In this document: positions 23,899-32,428 of the stretch, in pieces
Layout of the letters: the number at the start of each line of letters is the position of its first letter
How positions within the stretch are numbered: the first letter of the stretch is position 1
Assembly (NCBI RefSeq): GCF_947501405.1
Contig: NZ_CANMVK010000005.1
Coordinates: 186,001 to 250,000, forward strand
DNA length: 64,000 nt
DNA from: an uncultured Hoeflea sp.
GTDB taxonomy: Bacteria; Pseudomonadota; Alphaproteobacteria; Rhizobiales; Rhizobiaceae
Direction: 5' to 3'
Position numbers and translations under genes: made by a program
Notes under the pieces: generated by a model
Database searches by the model: none
The model's input: only the letters and a program-made list of their open reading frames with translations
Told to the model about the DNA's origin: nothing

Positions 23899-24699
23899 AT
23901 GTATGCAACCAATTATCACCGCGCCTCCTCGGTGGAGGACGCCGTCAAGCTGGCTTCCTCATCCGATGAGGCCAAATACATCTCCGGTGGCCAGACGCTG
24001 CTTCCGACCATGAAGCAACGGCTCGCAGCTCCATCTGATCTGGTGGATCTGCGCCACGTCTCCGACATGAAAGGGATCAGTGTCGATGGCGGCAAGATCC
24101 GGATCGGGGCCGCGACAACCCATGCGGAGGTGGCAAGTTCCCCGGATGTCGCCAGCGCCTGTCCGGGGCTGGCGCATCTGGCCGGCCATATCGGCGATCC
24201 GCATGTGCGGCATCTGGGTACAATCGGCGGGTCGATCGCCAACAATGACCCGGCGGCAGACTATCCCGCAGGCCTGATGGCACTGGGCGCGACCATCGTT
24301 ACCAATACGCGCTCGATCAGCGCCGATGAGTTTTTCACCGGCATGTTCGAGACCGCGCTTGAGGACGGTGAGCTGATCGTGGCGGTCGAGATTTCGGCGC
24401 CTGCGAGCTGCGGTTACGCCAAATTCCCCAATCCGGCGTCACGTTACGCAATGGCCGGCGTGTTCGTGGCCAGGCAGGGCGACGGATCGGTACGGCTGGC
24501 GGTCACCGGTGCGGGCTCGGACGGCGTTTTCCGTCATGCAGGGATGGAGCAGGCTCTTGCCTCCGACTTCTCGCCGGGCGCGCTTGACGGTATCGGTGTC
24601 GACGACAGCGAGTTGCTGTCGGACATTCACGCGTCGTCCGCCTATCGGGCCAACCTCGTGAAAGTCATGGCGAAAAGAGCGGTTTCGGCCGCTGGCTGA
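23899..24699 (+). CDS. Molybdenum hydroxylase medium (FAD) subunit
   Basis: The 266-residue protein has the FAD-binding domain of the xanthine dehydrogenase medium subunit: AKYISGGQTLLPTMKQRLAAPSDLVDLRHV near residue 30, then HVRHLGTIGGSIANNDPAADYPAGLMALGA near 105, the motif that binds FAD. It accepts electrons from the iron-sulfur subunit and passes them to an acceptor. It lies 18 bp after the large subunit gene with GGGAGG before the start. A terminator hairpin follows at 24749-24777. Confidence 0.92.
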   Translation: MYATNYHRASSVEDAVKLASSSDEAKYISGGQTLLPTMKQRLAAPSDLVDLRHVSDMKGISVDGGKIRIGAATTHAEVASSPDVASACPGLAHLAGHIGDPHVRHLGTIGGSIANNDPAADYPAGLMALGATIVTNTRSISADEFFTGMFETALEDGELIVAVEISAPASCGYAKFPNPASRYAMAGVFVARQGDGSVRLAVTGAGSDGVFRHAGMEQALASDFSPGALDGIGVDDSELLSDIHASSAYRANLVKVMAKRAVSAAG

Positions 24700-24748
24700 A
24701 CGATTTTGGGCGTTTGACGTCCGAAATCGAAGTTGAGTTGAAGAATGA

Positions 24749-24777
24749 GGGGCGAATCTTCGGATTTCGCCCCTTTT
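24749..24777 (+). terminator. Rho-independent terminator after the molybdenum hydroxylase operon
   Basis: GGGGCGAA (24749-24756) and TTCGCCCC (24766-24773) form a perfect 8-bp stem with a 9-nt loop, followed by TTTT. It lies 50 bp after the FAD-subunit stop. The rest of the 290-bp gap up to dxr shows no gene. Confidence 0.85.
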
Positions 24778-24989
24778 CCTTCAAGAGATGGCGAATGCGC
24801 GAGCGAATATGAAAGGAATCGCCATTGCATGAATTGGGGATTGGCGTTTAATCGCCGCCAAGTCGGGGGCTGGATATCATCTCTTGGTGAAAATAAAGCG
24901 CTGCGTACAAGCACAGGGGATACGCGAAGACAGATTTCAGGGCGCTTATGGCCAAGAGCGTGCTGGAGACGATGCTCGCATCCGCCGCG

Positions 24990-26186
24990 TTAGCTGCATT
25001 GCGCGAGCTTTGAAATGAGCGTTCCCGCAACCATGCGGGCGTCCCGGTCGGCGGCATAGACATCCTCGATCGCCTGCGGCAGGCGGCCATCATCGAGCTG
25101 GTCCATTGCCGCGGCGACGATGTCGGCCATATCAAGAAATCCGATCCGGCCGCAGATAAAGGCATCGAGTGCTGCCTCCTTTGCGCCGTTGAGCACCGCG
25201 CCCTGAAGGCCGCCGCGCTGCATGGCGGTACGGGCCAGCGCCAGCGCGGGAAAGCGGGTCTCATCGGGGGCGATAAAGTCGAGCCGTGCCAGCTTGGCGA
25301 GGTCGAGCCGCTCCACTGGCAGGCTGGCCCGGCGCGGATGCGAGATCGCATAGCCGATTGCCGTACGCATATCCGGCGCGCCGAGCTGGGCGAGCACAGA
25401 GCCATCCGAATAACCGACCATGGAGTGGATGACGGATTGCGGATGCACGATCACTTCGATTTGCTCGGGCCGCATATCGAACAGATGCCTGGCCTCGATC
25501 ATCTCCAGCGCCTTGTTGAACATCGAGGCGCTGTCGATCGAGATTTTTAGGCCCATGGACCAGTTGGGGTGGGCGGCCGCAGTCTCGGGTGTCACCGCGG
25601 CCATCTGCTCAAGAGTATAGTCGCGGAACGGGCCACCCGAGGCGGTCAAGATGATGCGCTCGACCGCATGACGCTGGTTCTGCTCCAGCACCTGAAAAAT
25701 CGCATTGTGCTCGCTGTCGACCGGAAGCAGCTTGCCGCCGCCGGCCGCCATGGCAGCGCCGAACAACTCGCCTGCTGAAACCAGGCACTCCTTGTTGGCA
25801 AGCGCAATATCAGCGCCGCTTGAGACGGCCGCCAGGGTCGGCGCCAGGCCGGCGATGCCGACAATTCCTGCAACCAGCAAGTCGGTATCGCGCGCGCCGG
25901 CTTCGACCAGCGCCGAGGGCCCGGCGCCGGCCTCCACGCCCGAGCCCGACAGCGCGGATTTGAGATCCTGATAGCGATCAGGATCGGCGGTCACGGCAAA
26001 ACCCGCTCCGATGCCTCGCGCCTGTTGGGCCAGAAGGTCGATATTGCCCATGCCGGTGATGGCTGGCACTTCGAAGGCGTCGCGGCCCCCCAGATGGGTC
26101 ATCACATCAAGCGTGTTGCAGCCGATCGAGCCGGTGGCGCCAAGAATGCTGACGCGCCGGCGGTCCGGGGTCTGGATCTGGTTCAT
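24990..26186 (-). CDS. dxr: 1-deoxy-D-xylulose 5-phosphate reductoisomerase
   Basis: ATG 26186 gives a 398-residue protein (a GTG 15 bp upstream is possible). It has the NADPH site VSILGATGSIGCNTLDVMTHLG, ALANKECLVSAG near 120, the metal and substrate residues in PVDSEHNAIFQ near 145, LTASGGPF near 183, HPNWSMGLKISIDSASMFNKALEMIEARHLF near 205 and IEVIVHPQSVIHSMVGYSDGSVLAQLG. The enzyme commits DXP to the MEP isoprenoid pathway. It lies apart from the usual rseP/cdsA/uppS surroundings of rhizobial dxr genes. It is 36 bp after a 3-hydroxyisobutyrate-dehydrogenase-like gene on the same strand. Confidence 0.92.
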   Translation of the reverse strand: MNQIQTPDRRRVSILGATGSIGCNTLDVMTHLGGRDAFEVPAITGMGNIDLLAQQARGIGAGFAVTADPDRYQDLKSALSGSGVEAGAGPSALVEAGARDTDLLVAGIVGIAGLAPTLAAVSSGADIALANKECLVSAGELFGAAMAAGGGKLLPVDSEHNAIFQVLEQNQRHAVERIILTASGGPFRDYTLEQMAAVTPETAAAHPNWSMGLKISIDSASMFNKALEMIEARHLFDMRPEQIEVIVHPQSVIHSMVGYSDGSVLAQLGAPDMRTAIGYAISHPRRASLPVERLDLAKLARLDFIAPDETRFPALALARTAMQRGGLQGAVLNGAKEAALDAFICGRIGFLDMADIVAAAMDQLDDGRLPQAIEDVYAADRDARMVAGTLISKLAQCS

Positions 26187-26222
26187 GCCCGCAACAACCA
26201 CAGCCGGGACGCGGTGGTCAAG

Positions 26223-27113
26223 CTACGTCCTGGTTGAGCCACGGCCATTGAGATCCAGCAGTTCCTGAAACAGCGCAGAATGGTCCAGATCAGCGCCGCC
26301 AAGCTCATCCGCCAGGCGCGCGAAGCGGTCGCGTACCGCCGCAACGAACGGCAGCCGGATACCCAGATCGGCGGCTTCGGCAAGGATATTGTCGAGATCC
26401 TTGATCTGGACCGAGACCCGGCCGCGCGGCGCAAAATCGCGCGACTGCATACGTTGACCATGAAGCTGCAGGATCGTCGAATCGGCAAAGCCGCCACTGA
26501 GCGCTGTGCGAAAGGCATCCAGGTCCCCGCCACCCTCTTCGACCAGCAGAATCGCCTCGGCAACCGCGCCGATGGTGACGCCGACAATTGCCTGATTGGC
26601 CAGTTTGGCCAACTGGCCGGCGCCCGAGGGGCCCACCCGGATGGCCCGGCCCATCGGCGCAAAAACATCCGCGGCGCGTTCGAACACAGACGTCTCGCCA
26701 CCCACCATGATGGCGAGTGTGCCGTCTTCAGCGCCCTTGGTTCCGCCGCTGACCGGCGCGTCGAGATGAGTTGCTCCAAATGCCGCAAGCCGCGCGGCAT
26801 GGGCGCGGGCCTGGGAGGGTTTGATCGAACTCATGTCGATCACGCAGGCGCCGTGGTCGAGATTGTCGGCGACCCCGGTTTCAAACAGCACCTTCTCGAC
26901 CACCGACCCGTCGGTCAGCATGGTGATGACGTGATCGGCACCCTTGACCGCATCAGCCGCGGATGCGGCAACCCGCGCACCGTCTTGCGCCAGTGGCGCG
27001 GCCTTGGCGCTGTCCCGGTTCCAGACGGTCAATCGGTGACCGGCGCCAAGCAGCCGACGGGCCATCGGCAAACCCATCAGCCCGGTTCCGAGCAAGGCGA
27101 TTGATGCACTCAT
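26223..27113 (-). CDS. 3-hydroxyacid dehydrogenase (HIBADH/GLYR1-like family)
   Basis: The 296-residue protein has an N-terminal NAD(P) fold (IALLGTGLMGLPMARRLLGAGH), the substrate motif LDAPVSGGTKGAEDGTLAIMVGG near residue 118, and the catalytic lysine in AGQLAKLANQAIVG near 172. Family members oxidise or reduce beta-hydroxyacids: 3-hydroxyisobutyrate, tartronate semialdehyde, L-threonate, and in E. coli YihU sulfolactaldehyde. Position upstream of dxr gives no clear pathway. A role in sulfolactaldehyde reduction is possible in this genome but unsupported, as the gene is 10 kb from the locus and no operator is seen. Confidence 0.85.
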   Translation of the reverse strand: MSASIALLGTGLMGLPMARRLLGAGHRLTVWNRDSAKAAPLAQDGARVAASAADAVKGADHVITMLTDGSVVEKVLFETGVADNLDHGACVIDMSSIKPSQARAHAARLAAFGATHLDAPVSGGTKGAEDGTLAIMVGGETSVFERAADVFAPMGRAIRVGPSGAGQLAKLANQAIVGVTIGAVAEAILLVEEGGGDLDAFRTALSGGFADSTILQLHGQRMQSRDFAPRGRVSVQIKDLDNILAEAADLGIRLPFVAAVRDRFARLADELGGADLDHSALFQELLDLNGRGSTRT

Positions 27114-27300
27114 GCTTTGAATTCCCTCGCGCCGTGTTGATCTGGCAATGGCGCTGGAACAGCTTTAGCGCGGATCGTCTGCTTCGACAATTTGCAGGTG
27201 GCGTTCACATCAACGCTTTGATCAACGCTGGCGGCCATTGCTTCCGGGCTTGGCTCCATTTGTGCATTACGGCGGAATGCCGGGATGCGCCCGGGCAGTT

Positions 27301-28059
27301 TCAGGTGCGCAGATTTGCCTGATGCAAGACCGATGTCCAGCTGTTCATCGAGGCCAGGTGGCAATAGATGGTGGCGAGCGCATCCGCCTTGCGCAGGCCC
27401 AGAAACGCGTCGTCATCCATGGCCAGCAATTTGGCTTCGTCGACCAGATGAAATCCGGTGATGTTGAAGTTCTTGCCGTCGCCCAGCGTTATCTTGCTGT
27501 TGCGCTCGGCCAGCAGCCCCGCCTCCGCAATGACCTTCATGATCGCTTTGGTTTTGACCAGCATGCCTTGATATTCCTGGCAGAACGCCAGCGCGCTGTT
27601 GACGACAGCACCTTGCTCGCCGTCCTCGAACATCGGCTGGTCGATCTTGACGGAGGGGTCGTCAAGATCGACCAGCCGCGCCGGGTCGGCGTCGACACAC
27701 AAAGTGAGCCGTTCGTCGGTGTCGCTGCCGGCGAGAATAAAGGGATAGCGGCGGGCATAGGCGGGCACATAATGCGGATCGGCCCATTTGCCGTCCTCGC
27801 CAACAAACAGGTTCTCGCCTTCCTTGATCCCCACAACCACCATGGGCATGAATTCCGGTCCCGAAAACACGATTGGATAGGAGCGCATTGCAGCGGGCAT
27901 TTCCGCCGCCATCAGCGGAATCACCACTGCCTTGGCGGCAAAGCCGAAATCGCCGGTCTGAGCCAGTCCCTTGTTCTGATGGCGGTCCGGATTGACCGGT
28001 TCCGGGGCCGTGTAAAACAACGGCAGCGGATTTTTGTTCTGATCAGTTGTTTCGGCCAA
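27301..28059 (-). CDS. SapC-family protein
   Basis: TTG 28059 is chosen because CGGGAGGGG stands 7 bp upstream; an earlier TTG would add 26 poorly conserved residues. The 252-residue soluble protein resembles SapC, named from a Caulobacter S-layer-associated gene: PLFYTAPEPVNPDRHQNKGL, FAAKAVVIPLMAAEMPAAMRSYPIVFSG, ADPHYVPAYARRYPFIL and FCQEYQGMLVKTKAIMKVIAEAGLL. There is no signal peptide. The biochemical function of the family is not known to me, and no S-layer genes are nearby. Confidence 0.82.
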   Translation of the reverse strand: MAETTDQNKNPLPLFYTAPEPVNPDRHQNKGLAQTGDFGFAAKAVVIPLMAAEMPAAMRSYPIVFSGPEFMPMVVVGIKEGENLFVGEDGKWADPHYVPAYARRYPFILAGSDTDERLTLCVDADPARLVDLDDPSVKIDQPMFEDGEQGAVVNSALAFCQEYQGMLVKTKAIMKVIAEAGLLAERNSKITLGDGKNFNITGFHLVDEAKLLAMDDDAFLGLRKADALATIYCHLASMNSWTSVLHQANLRT

Positions 28060-28321
28060 TGCGTGCCCCTCCCGGCAGATTGAAAATCTCAACCGCTTTT
28101 CGCGTCTACGGCGAGGAAATTCAAGCTCAATCGACAATTGCCGCTGTTGGCTCTGAGTTTCCCGACCGGCTCACCAAGGACTTGCGTTTTATGCATTCAT
28201 ACAGCGGTCGTGCGACCGATTGCGCAGCGGGGCCGGTGCTTTGATGGAATGGCCGAGACTGCGGCGTTCCATCAAAAAACTTCGCTATACAATCATCCAT
28301 GCGGTTCATAGATTGCCGGCC

Positions 28322-29542
28322 ATGACAGGATCGAACATTCTCGACAGCCGTTATTCCTGGTGGCGGCTCGGCGTTACGCTCGGGATCGCCGTCACCGGCA
28401 ATGTCGGCATGTGGGCGATCATTGTCATCATGCCGGCGGTGCAGCAGGAATTCGGCGTTGATCGCGCCGACGCTTCCATTCCCTATACGATGACCATGGT
28501 GGGCTTCGCGCTTGGCAATTTGCTGATCGGCCGGGCCGTCGACCGTTTCGGGATCACCACGGCGTTGATTGGCGCTGCCGCAACCCTCGGCCTGGGTTTC
28601 GCAGCGGCGGCGGTGAGCGGCTCGGTGCTGGTGCTGTCGGTGATGCAACTGATTGTCGGCTTCGGCACGGCCGCCAGCTTTGGTCCGCTGATTGCAGATA
28701 TTTCGCACTGGTTTTATCGGCGGCGCGGCATTGCGGTGGCGATTGCTGCGAGCGGGAACTATCTTTCCGGCGCCATCTGGCCACTGCTGCTGAGCGGCAT
28801 TCTGAGCGATTTCGGCTGGCGCACCGCCTATGCCGTGCTGGCCTGTGCAACGGTGTTGCTGGTGGTTCCGTTGTCGTTGCTGCTTAAGCGCCGGGTTCCC
28901 GAGGAGGCCACCGCGCAGGCCCATCAACTGGCGGTGGCCAATGCACGATCGGTGAATTTCTCGCCCAGATCGCTGCAGTGGATGCTGGGTCTGGCGGGCA
29001 TCGGCTGCTGCATCGCCATGTCGATGCCGCAGGTGCATATCGTCGCCTATTGCGTCGACCTCGGCTACGGTCCCGCCGTGGGCGCAGAGATGCTGTCGCT
29101 GATGCTGATGGGCGGAGTGGTGTCGCGGCTGTTGTCGGGCTTGCTGGCCGATCGGCTGGGCGGGGTGCTGACGCTGTTGATCGGCTCCAGCCTGCAGTGT
29201 CTTGCCCTGTTCCTGTATCTACCGTTTGACGCCATGGTGCCGCTTTATGTGGTCAGCCTGATCTTCGGGCTTTCCCAGGGCGGGATCGTGCCAAGCTATG
29301 CGGTGATCGTGCGCGAATATCTGCCGCCGCAGCAAGCTGGCGCGCGGGTCGGGTTCGTGATCATGGCGACCATCGTCGGCATGGCGCTGGGCGGCTGGAT
29401 GTCGGGCTGGATCTACGATCTGACCGGCTCCTACCAGATGGCATTCATGAACGGCATCGCCTGGAATTTTCTCAATATCGGCATCATCGCGTTGCTGTTG
29501 TTCAAATCACGGGCGCGGCGCGCCGAGCCGGCGCTGACCTGA
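28322..29542 (+). CDS. MFS transporter (monocarboxylate/oxalate-formate antiporter-like)
   Basis: ATG 28322 gives a 406-residue protein with 12 predicted membrane helices; in-frame upstream codons exist but the added part is basic and not membrane-like. Marks include NLLIGRAVDRFGITTALIGAA (MFS motif A) near residue 65, ISHWFYRRRGIAVAIAASGNYLSGAIWP near 130 and a second motif A-like RLLSGLLADRLGGVLTLLIG in the second half. The overall pattern resembles the OFA/MCT-like MFS group that moves organic anions. No catabolic gene is adjacent, so the substrate is unknown. Confidence 0.85.
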   Translation: MTGSNILDSRYSWWRLGVTLGIAVTGNVGMWAIIVIMPAVQQEFGVDRADASIPYTMTMVGFALGNLLIGRAVDRFGITTALIGAAATLGLGFAAAAVSGSVLVLSVMQLIVGFGTAASFGPLIADISHWFYRRRGIAVAIAASGNYLSGAIWPLLLSGILSDFGWRTAYAVLACATVLLVVPLSLLLKRRVPEEATAQAHQLAVANARSVNFSPRSLQWMLGLAGIGCCIAMSMPQVHIVAYCVDLGYGPAVGAEMLSLMLMGGVVSRLLSGLLADRLGGVLTLLIGSSLQCLALFLYLPFDAMVPLYVVSLIFGLSQGGIVPSYAVIVREYLPPQQAGARVGFVIMATIVGMALGGWMSGWIYDLTGSYQMAFMNGIAWNFLNIGIIALLLFKSRARRAEPALT

Positions 29543-29625
29543 CCCCTGCCGCACACGGCAGTTGGCGAGTGTTTGCAGCACAACACCGAAGTCATCACGC
29601 GATGAGTATGGAACAAATGGGAAAA

Positions 29626-29701
29626 TGGTGATCCCGGCAGGATTCGAACCTGCGACACCAGGATTAGGAATCCTGTGCTCTATCCCCTGAGCTACGGGAC
29701 C
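29626..29701 (-). tRNA. tRNA-Arg (anticodon CCU), CCA encoded
   Basis: Read on the minus strand, the acceptor stem GGTCCCG pairs with CGGGATC (one G-U), the discriminator is A, and CCA is encoded. The T arm has GGTTCGAATCC. The anticodon stem CAGGA/TCCTG closes the loop TTCCTAA with anticodon CCT, which reads AGG. The gene is 76 nt with CCA. tRNA genes are common integration targets, but no integrase or duplicated 3' end was seen nearby. Confidence 0.95.
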
Positions 29702-29829
29702 ACGCGATTACGTGCATACAGAAAGCCGGCAGGTAGTTCAACACGGCTGTTCCGGCCCGATGGCGGCATGCGCAGGCGGGCGTATCGCGTGTCTTGAAAC
29801 GGCGCGCCGGACCAGCCGGCGGCCAAGGA

Positions 29830-30996
29830 TCAGGCCGCGAGCGCCCGCTCGGCCAGCTTGACCCAATAGGACACGCCGACGGGGATGGCTTCATCGTTGA
29901 AATCATAGGCGGGGTGGTGAAGATTGGCGGTGTCGCCATTGCCCATGAAAATGAACGCACCGGGGCGGGCCTCAAGCATAAACGAGAAATCCTCGCCACC
30001 CATGGTCGGTGGCTGGTTGCGCTCCACGCCTTCTTCACCGGCTAGCGTCGCCGCGACGTCGGCTGCGAAATCGGTCTCGTCGGCATGGTTGAAAGTGACC
30101 GGATAGTTGCGGTCATAATTGATCTCAGCCTTTGCACCATGGGCTGTGGCGATGCTGGTGGCGATCTCGGTAATCTTTTGTTCGGCGAGATCGCGCATGG
30201 CGGGCGAGAGTGTGCGCACGGTGCCGGCCAGATCGACGGTTTCGGGAATGATGTTATAGGCCGAGCCGCCATTGAACTTGGTGACCGACACCACGACGGA
30301 CTCCAGCGGGTTGGCGTTGCGCGAAGCAATCGACTGAAGCGAGGAAACGATTGCCGAGCTTGCAACGATCGGATCGATCGTCTGATAGGGCATTGCCGCA
30401 TGGCCGCCGCGGCCGGTGATCTTGATATCGAAAATGTCGGTGGCAGCCATGATCGGTCCCTTGCGGATCGCAAACTGGCCCACCGGCAGGCCCGGCAGAT
30501 TGTGCATGCCGAACACCTTGGTGATGCCAAAACGCTCCATCATGCCGTCATTGACCATCTCGCGACCGCCGCCGCCGCCTTCTTCGGCCGGCTGGAAAAT
30601 CACCGCCACTGATCCCGTGAAATTTCGGGTCGCGGCAAGGTGACGGGCAGCGCCTAACAGCATCGCGGTGTGGCCATCATGGCCGCAGGCATGCATTTTG
30701 CCCGGTGTGCGCGAGGCCCAGGCGAGGCCGGTGGTCTCCTCGATCGGAAGCGCGTCCATGTCGGCGCGCAGCCCGATTGCCGGTCCGTTGCCGCCGGGCC
30801 GGCCATGAATGATGCCGACGACGCCGGTGCGGCCGATGCCCGTTACGACTTCATCGCAGCCGAAGGATTTGAGCTTTTCGGTAACGAAGGCCGCGGTATT
30901 GTGAACATCAAACAGCAATTCCGGATCGGCATGAAGGGTCCGCCGCCACTGGGCGATTTCGTCTTTTCCTGCGACCACGTCATCAACAAGCTGCAT
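29830..30996 (-). CDS. M20D-family amidohydrolase (hippurate/N-acyl amino acid hydrolase-like)
   Basis: ATG 30996, preceded by GCAGGGGAAG, gives 388 residues. Metal-binding motifs are visible: MHACGHDGHTAMLLGAARHL near residue 102, PAEEGGGGGREMV near 137 (E138-type catalytic glutamate), MHNLPGLPVG near 165 and MGGEDFSFMLEARPGAFIFMGNG near 335. Members cleave N-acylated amino acids or aromatic amides in the cytoplasm with two divalent metals. It is divergent from the D,D-carboxypeptidase gene. Substrate not determined by sequence. Confidence 0.92.
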   Translation of the reverse strand: MQLVDDVVAGKDEIAQWRRTLHADPELLFDVHNTAAFVTEKLKSFGCDEVVTGIGRTGVVGIIHGRPGGNGPAIGLRADMDALPIEETTGLAWASRTPGKMHACGHDGHTAMLLGAARHLAATRNFTGSVAVIFQPAEEGGGGGREMVNDGMMERFGITKVFGMHNLPGLPVGQFAIRKGPIMAATDIFDIKITGRGGHAAMPYQTIDPIVASSAIVSSLQSIASRNANPLESVVVSVTKFNGGSAYNIIPETVDLAGTVRTLSPAMRDLAEQKITEIATSIATAHGAKAEINYDRNYPVTFNHADETDFAADVAATLAGEEGVERNQPPTMGGEDFSFMLEARPGAFIFMGNGDTANLHHPAYDFNDEAIPVGVSYWVKLAERALAA

Positions 30997-31211
30997 GTTC
31001 TTCCCCTGCGATCCTGGCGCATGGTCGGGCCGCTCATTAGGGGCGAATAAACCCCTGGCGTCCACCTATCGCCTTTTGCCATCTGACTGCCATATAGGAT
31101 AAGTAGTCGAGATTGACGAGGAAAAAGAGGCGTTTTGTCGCGCAACATCAGCAGTGCCGGGGTGACGCCTTAACAAGCCCCGCAAAAACCATGGGAAACC
31201 GGAAGTCCATC

Positions 31212-32426
31212 ATGAATTCAGTGTCGCAGATGCGCCGCACCGGCGTCTGGTTGATGGCGGCAGCGTTGCTGACGCTGGCCGTGCCAACAGGCGCGCTGGC
31301 CGCGCCGAAGATCTCGGTCGATGTGGCTTCGGGCCGGGTGGTCGAGCACAACGAGGCGTTTCAACGCTGGTATCCGGCCTCGCTGACCAAGATCATGACC
31401 GCCTATCTGGCGTTCAGGGCTGTCGAGTCTGGCCAGATGACCATGCAGACACCGGTCACCATGTCGGTTCATGCCGCCAAGGAGCCGCCGAGCAAGATGT
31501 ATTTCAAGCCCGGTGAGCGGTTCCCGCTGGATTCCGCGATCAAGTATCTGATGGTCAAATCGGCCAATGATGTGGCGGTGGCGATCGCCGAGGCGGTCTC
31601 GGGCACGGAAGAGGCTTTCGTCCGGGATATGAACGAGACGGCGCTGGCGCTCGGGATGCGCGCGACGCGCTTTGTCAATCCCAACGGGCTTCCGGGCAAG
31701 GGTCAGTACACAACAGCGCGTGACATGGCAGTGCTGGCGGTGGCGGTGCGCAGGCAATTCCCCCAGTTCGCCCACTATTTCGGCTATGAGGGCTTCGCCA
31801 TGGGGACGAGGACCCACACCAATTACAACCTGCTGGTCGGCCGCTTTCCAGGCGCCGACGGCATGAAGACCGGCTTCATCTGCGCCTCGGGCTTCAACCA
31901 GGTGTCCTCGGCCACCCGCAATGGCCGCACTGTCGTCAGCGTGGTGCTCGGTGCGCCTTCGCAGGAGGTGCGTGCGGATCAATCCGCAGCGCTTCTGCAC
32001 AAGGCACTGACAAAAACCGCCTGGGGCGCGCCGACCCTTGCAACGCTTCAGCCCTATGGCGACGGCCGCGATGCGGTGGCCGATATTTCGGGCGCGATCT
32101 GTACGCCGGAGGCGCGTGCGGCGCGATATGAGGGCCGCGACGTGGAAGGCAAGATGGTGCTCAACTCGCCCTATATCAAACCTCTGACGCGTGAGCCGCG
32201 TCTTGTGCAGGCGCCTGCGGGCCTGGCGCGGACGCAGACCGAGATCGCGCTTTCGCGGGTTCCGATCCCGCTGCCGCGGCCGATGGGTGTCTCGCCTGAT
32301 GGCAATGCGCCGTTCACGGCCTCTGCCTTTAGCGGCCCGGAGCCTTCCGGCGCCTCGTCCGTGGAGGCCATGCCGCTGCGGCCCGGTGTGACCATCCCGG
32401 TTCCGGTTCCTCGGCCGCAGATCTGA
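31212..32426 (+). CDS. D-alanyl-D-alanine carboxypeptidase (S11 family)
   Basis: ATG 31212 gives 404 residues with a signal peptide (GVWLMAAALLTLAVPTGALA-AP); ATG 31191 is an alternative. The three penicillin-binding motifs are present: SxxK in YPASLTKIMTAY, SxN in MVKSANDVAVA, and KTG in DGMKTGFICASG. The enzyme removes the terminal D-alanine of peptidoglycan stem peptides in the periplasm. The C-terminal about 100 residues are proline-rich and lack the beta-domain seen in PBP5. The COG0523 GTPase gene starts 2 bp after its stop, so the two are probably co-transcribed. Confidence 0.9.
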   Translation: MNSVSQMRRTGVWLMAAALLTLAVPTGALAAPKISVDVASGRVVEHNEAFQRWYPASLTKIMTAYLAFRAVESGQMTMQTPVTMSVHAAKEPPSKMYFKPGERFPLDSAIKYLMVKSANDVAVAIAEAVSGTEEAFVRDMNETALALGMRATRFVNPNGLPGKGQYTTARDMAVLAVAVRRQFPQFAHYFGYEGFAMGTRTHTNYNLLVGRFPGADGMKTGFICASGFNQVSSATRNGRTVVSVVLGAPSQEVRADQSAALLHKALTKTAWGAPTLATLQPYGDGRDAVADISGAICTPEARAARYEGRDVEGKMVLNSPYIKPLTREPRLVQAPAGLARTQTEIALSRVPIPLPRPMGVSPDGNAPFTASAFSGPEPSGASSVEAMPLRPGVTIPVPVPRPQI

Positions 32427-32428
32427 CC

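Noticed and set aside
20851-24699. Aerobic CO dehydrogenase coxSLM
   Set aside because: The large subunit has AYRGAGR, not the AYxCSFR loop of CO-oxidising enzymes, and no cox maturation genes are seen. Named only as a form II molybdenum hydroxylase.
29626-29701. tRNA-Arg as integration site of a genomic island
   Set aside because: No integrase beside it and no repeated 3' tRNA end was found in the window.
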